Of a stretch of 64,000 nt of DNA, positions 62,512 to 64,000 are shown in pieces. The translations under genes and the position numbers were made by a program. This DNA comes from Rhizobium sp. NXC14 (lineage in GTDB: Bacteria; Pseudomonadota; Alphaproteobacteria; Rhizobiales; Rhizobiaceae): positions 1,243,001 through 1,307,000 of the forward strand of contig NZ_CP021030.1 of assembly GCF_002117485.1 (NCBI RefSeq). Direction: 5' to 3'. The notes beneath the pieces are model-generated. The model searched no databases, was not told the origin of the DNA, and saw only the letters and a program-made list of their open reading frames with translations. Each line of letters begins with the position of its first letter. The first letter of the stretch is position 1.

Positions 62512-62556
62512 ATCCACGAAGGTGTGCCATAAGGCACGCCCGCCAATGTGAAGTCC

Positions 62557-63849
62557 TTACCTCAACTCACTCCCGGCCCGCACCATATCCTCTCCAAACC
62601 GCCGTATCCCCGGTTCTTCCCGGTCGAGCGCGAAATCCTCGAACCAGTCGCGGTAGATCCCGGCAATCATCGCCCCGATCATCTGGGCGGCGAGATAGGA
62701 GAAGGTGATGCCGTTGCCGCCATAACCGAGGGCGGCGAAGACATGCGGCATGCCGGGTAACGGGCCGATCAGCGGCAGGCCGTCGGCCGTTTCGCCGAAG
62801 GTTCCGCCCCAGGCATGGGCGATGCGGGGCTCCGCTCCCGGCCATAACCGCTTCATCTTCTCCTGGACGGCGCTGATCTTGGCCGGCAGCTTTCGATCCC
62901 GCGCCGCGGCATCTGTCGTACCGTCGTCCTCGCCGCCGGCGACGATGCGATTGTCCGCGGTCGTGCGCATGTAGAGATAGGGATGGTTGTCCTCCCAGAG
63001 CAAAGCCCGGTCGCGCCAGAATGTGGCGGGATCCTGCGGCACGGTGGCGAAGGCCCAGCTCGAACTTGTGCGGTGCAGCTTCGGCATGTCGAGGCCCGGC
63101 ATCGAATAGCCGGTCGCCAGCACGGCATGCCGCGCTTCGATGACATGGGCGCCATCCGTCTCCGCCGTGACGCAATCGCCTTCGCTGTGCAGCGCGGTCA
63201 CGGAAGCGCTGACCAGCTGCGCGCCGCGCCGGACCGCCATTGCGATGAGCGCCCAAGTGAGCAGCAGCGGATCGGCCTCCGCCGAACCCGGCGAATAGAT
63301 TGCGCCATCGCGATCGAACTCGAATTGCGTAAAGAGATCAGGATGTTCGAGATAGACGCCGGGCAGCCCCGCCCGCCGTCGAAGCTGGCGCTCTTCCCTG
63401 AGATCGCGGGCGCCTTCCAGGTTGCAGGCGAGATAAAGCGTGTTGCGCGGCCGGAAGCCGCAGGCGATTCCGTTCGCTGCGATCAGCTTCGAAAGACCGG
63501 CCACGGCGGCGGCGCTGCGGCGATAGATTCCCGCGGCTCGTTCGAAGCCGTAATAGGTCTCGAGTTCTGTGAGCGTGCTGTCGATTTCCCATTGCAGCAT
63601 CGCGGTGCTGGCGGCAGTGCTGCCGAAGCCTGGCTCTTCCCGGTCGATGATAACAACGGAAAAGCCGCGCGCCGTCAGATGATCTGCGATCAGCGCGCCG
63701 GTGATGCCGCCGCCGATCACCGCAACATCCGTCGAAAAGCTCTGCGCCATCGGCCGCCATTGCGGACGTATGGCATTCTTTCCCCAGAGCGAGCAGCCGC
63801 TGACCATCTGGTCATGATCGGATTCGTCGAGATCGAGATCGGACGCCAC
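62557..63849 (-). CDS. FAD-dependent oxidoreductase (DAO family)
   Basis: A 430-residue flavoenzyme. The FAD motif is VAVIGGGITGALIADHLTARGFSVVIIDRE. The C-terminal block WGGTFGETADGLPLIGPLPGMPHVFAALGYGGNGITFS is the family's active-site and FAD-contact region. Members oxidise amines or amino acids (D-amino acid, sarcosine, glutamylputrescine), so the substrate is open. The start is GTG at 63849 with GAGGAGACATAA ahead. It follows the AI-2E gene with an 18-base gap. Confidence 0.85.
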   Translation of the reverse strand: MASDLDLDESDHDQMVSGCSLWGKNAIRPQWRPMAQSFSTDVAVIGGGITGALIADHLTARGFSVVIIDREEPGFGSTAASTAMLQWEIDSTLTELETYYGFERAAGIYRRSAAAVAGLSKLIAANGIACGFRPRNTLYLACNLEGARDLREERQLRRRAGLPGVYLEHPDLFTQFEFDRDGAIYSPGSAEADPLLLTWALIAMAVRRGAQLVSASVTALHSEGDCVTAETDGAHVIEARHAVLATGYSMPGLDMPKLHRTSSSWAFATVPQDPATFWRDRALLWEDNHPYLYMRTTADNRIVAGGEDDGTTDAAARDRKLPAKISAVQEKMKRLWPGAEPRIAHAWGGTFGETADGLPLIGPLPGMPHVFAALGYGGNGITFSYLAAQMIGAMIAGIYRDWFEDFALDREEPGIRRFGEDMVRAGSELR

Positions 63850-63867
63850 TTATGTCTCCTCGCTTGA

Positions 63868-64000
63868 TCACTTCGGCAATTGCGGCTGCGGTTTTTCCTC
63901 GATCAGCAGTTCCTCGATGATAGTCATGACGATCAGCGACAGCGGCAGCGCCAGCATTGCGCCGACGGCACCCCACATCCAGGTCCAGAACAGGATGGCG
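63868..64000 (-). CDS. AI-2E/PerM-family permease, 5' part outside the window
   Basis: Only the last 43 codons are visible. They read AILFWTWMWGAVGAMLALPLSLIVMTIIEELL followed by a charged tail ending PQLPK, which is the final membrane helix and tail of an AI-2E/PerM transporter. The frame is open at the window edge. It shares direction and a short gap with the FAD oxidoreductase gene. Confidence 0.72.
   Translation of the reverse strand, partial: AILFWTWMWGAVGAMLALPLSLIVMTIIEELLIEEKPQPQLPK

Noticed and set aside
1..64000. CRISPR array, tRNA, rRNA, prophage or integrative element
   Set aside because: No regularly spaced repeats, cloverleaf-like intergenic sequences, phage structural genes or integrase were seen on reading the gaps.

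Overview
The window looks like chromosomal DNA from a Rhizobium of the leguminosarum/etli group. It is GC-rich and gene-dense, and it carries RIME-type intergenic palindromes, a DmeRF nickel/cobalt efflux pair with its C6-centred operator, many sugar and polyamine ABC importers, and DUF1127 and DUF930 proteins. These assignments rest on reading the sequence and on family knowledge; no database search was run.

Layout. 1-3.0 kb: two ABC-F ATPases in tandem on the minus strand, with a short leader ORF and hairpins between them. 3.15-4.43 kb: an IS110-family element that has split a RIME palindrome. 4.45-9.8 kb: a HerA-like ATPase, a glycine-rich small protein, a ParDE toxin-antitoxin pair whose toxin frame does not close, a Nudix hydrolase, a secreted protein and glucose-6-phosphate dehydrogenase. 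10.0-18.3 kb: a LysR regulator divergent from a seven-gene operon (ureohydrolase, PotDABC-type importer, FMN 2-hydroxy-acid oxidase, Ldh_2/DpkA-type reductase). I read this operon as a candidate catabolic route for a guanidino 2-hydroxy acid. 18.4-23.8 kb: Tam methyltransferase, CorC-like protein, cupin, then an accessory stretch with a methyltransferase and a complete IS630-family element.

23.9-32.3 kb: an eight-gene pentitol-type operon (binding protein, two permeases, small membrane protein, zinc dehydrogenase, ATPase, two SDR dehydrogenases) divergent from an AraC regulator. 32.4-40.9 kb: zinc alcohol dehydrogenase, class IV aminotransferase, NadE, a GST/TetR divergent pair with a clear inverted-repeat operator, a drug-type MFS pump, SnoaL-like protein, TauE/SafE permease, a PmtA-like methyltransferase and a small periplasmic protein. 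41-49.8 kb: Fe/Mn superoxide dismutase, phosphoesterase, an intact RIME, a WYL regulator divergent from a LysE exporter, cytochromes c, GST, GNAT, dmeRF and a class A beta-lactamase. 49.8-64 kb: DUF1127 protein, a BTAD/TPR regulator broken by a frameshift, membrane glucose dehydrogenase, SelO, a DHA2 MFS pump, DUF1697, oligopeptidase B, DUF930, a polysaccharide deacetylase, a FAD oxidoreductase and the end of an AI-2E/PerM permease.

Most genes are ordinary metabolic or stress genes. The items most worth a second look are the candidate argininate-type operon, the IS110 element with a readable insertion site and a probable bridge-RNA region, the putative leader peptide ahead of an ABC-F gene, the two out-of-frame genes (parE, BTAD regulator), and several well-formed operator-like palindromes. 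No tRNA, rRNA, CRISPR array, phage or replication origin was seen.
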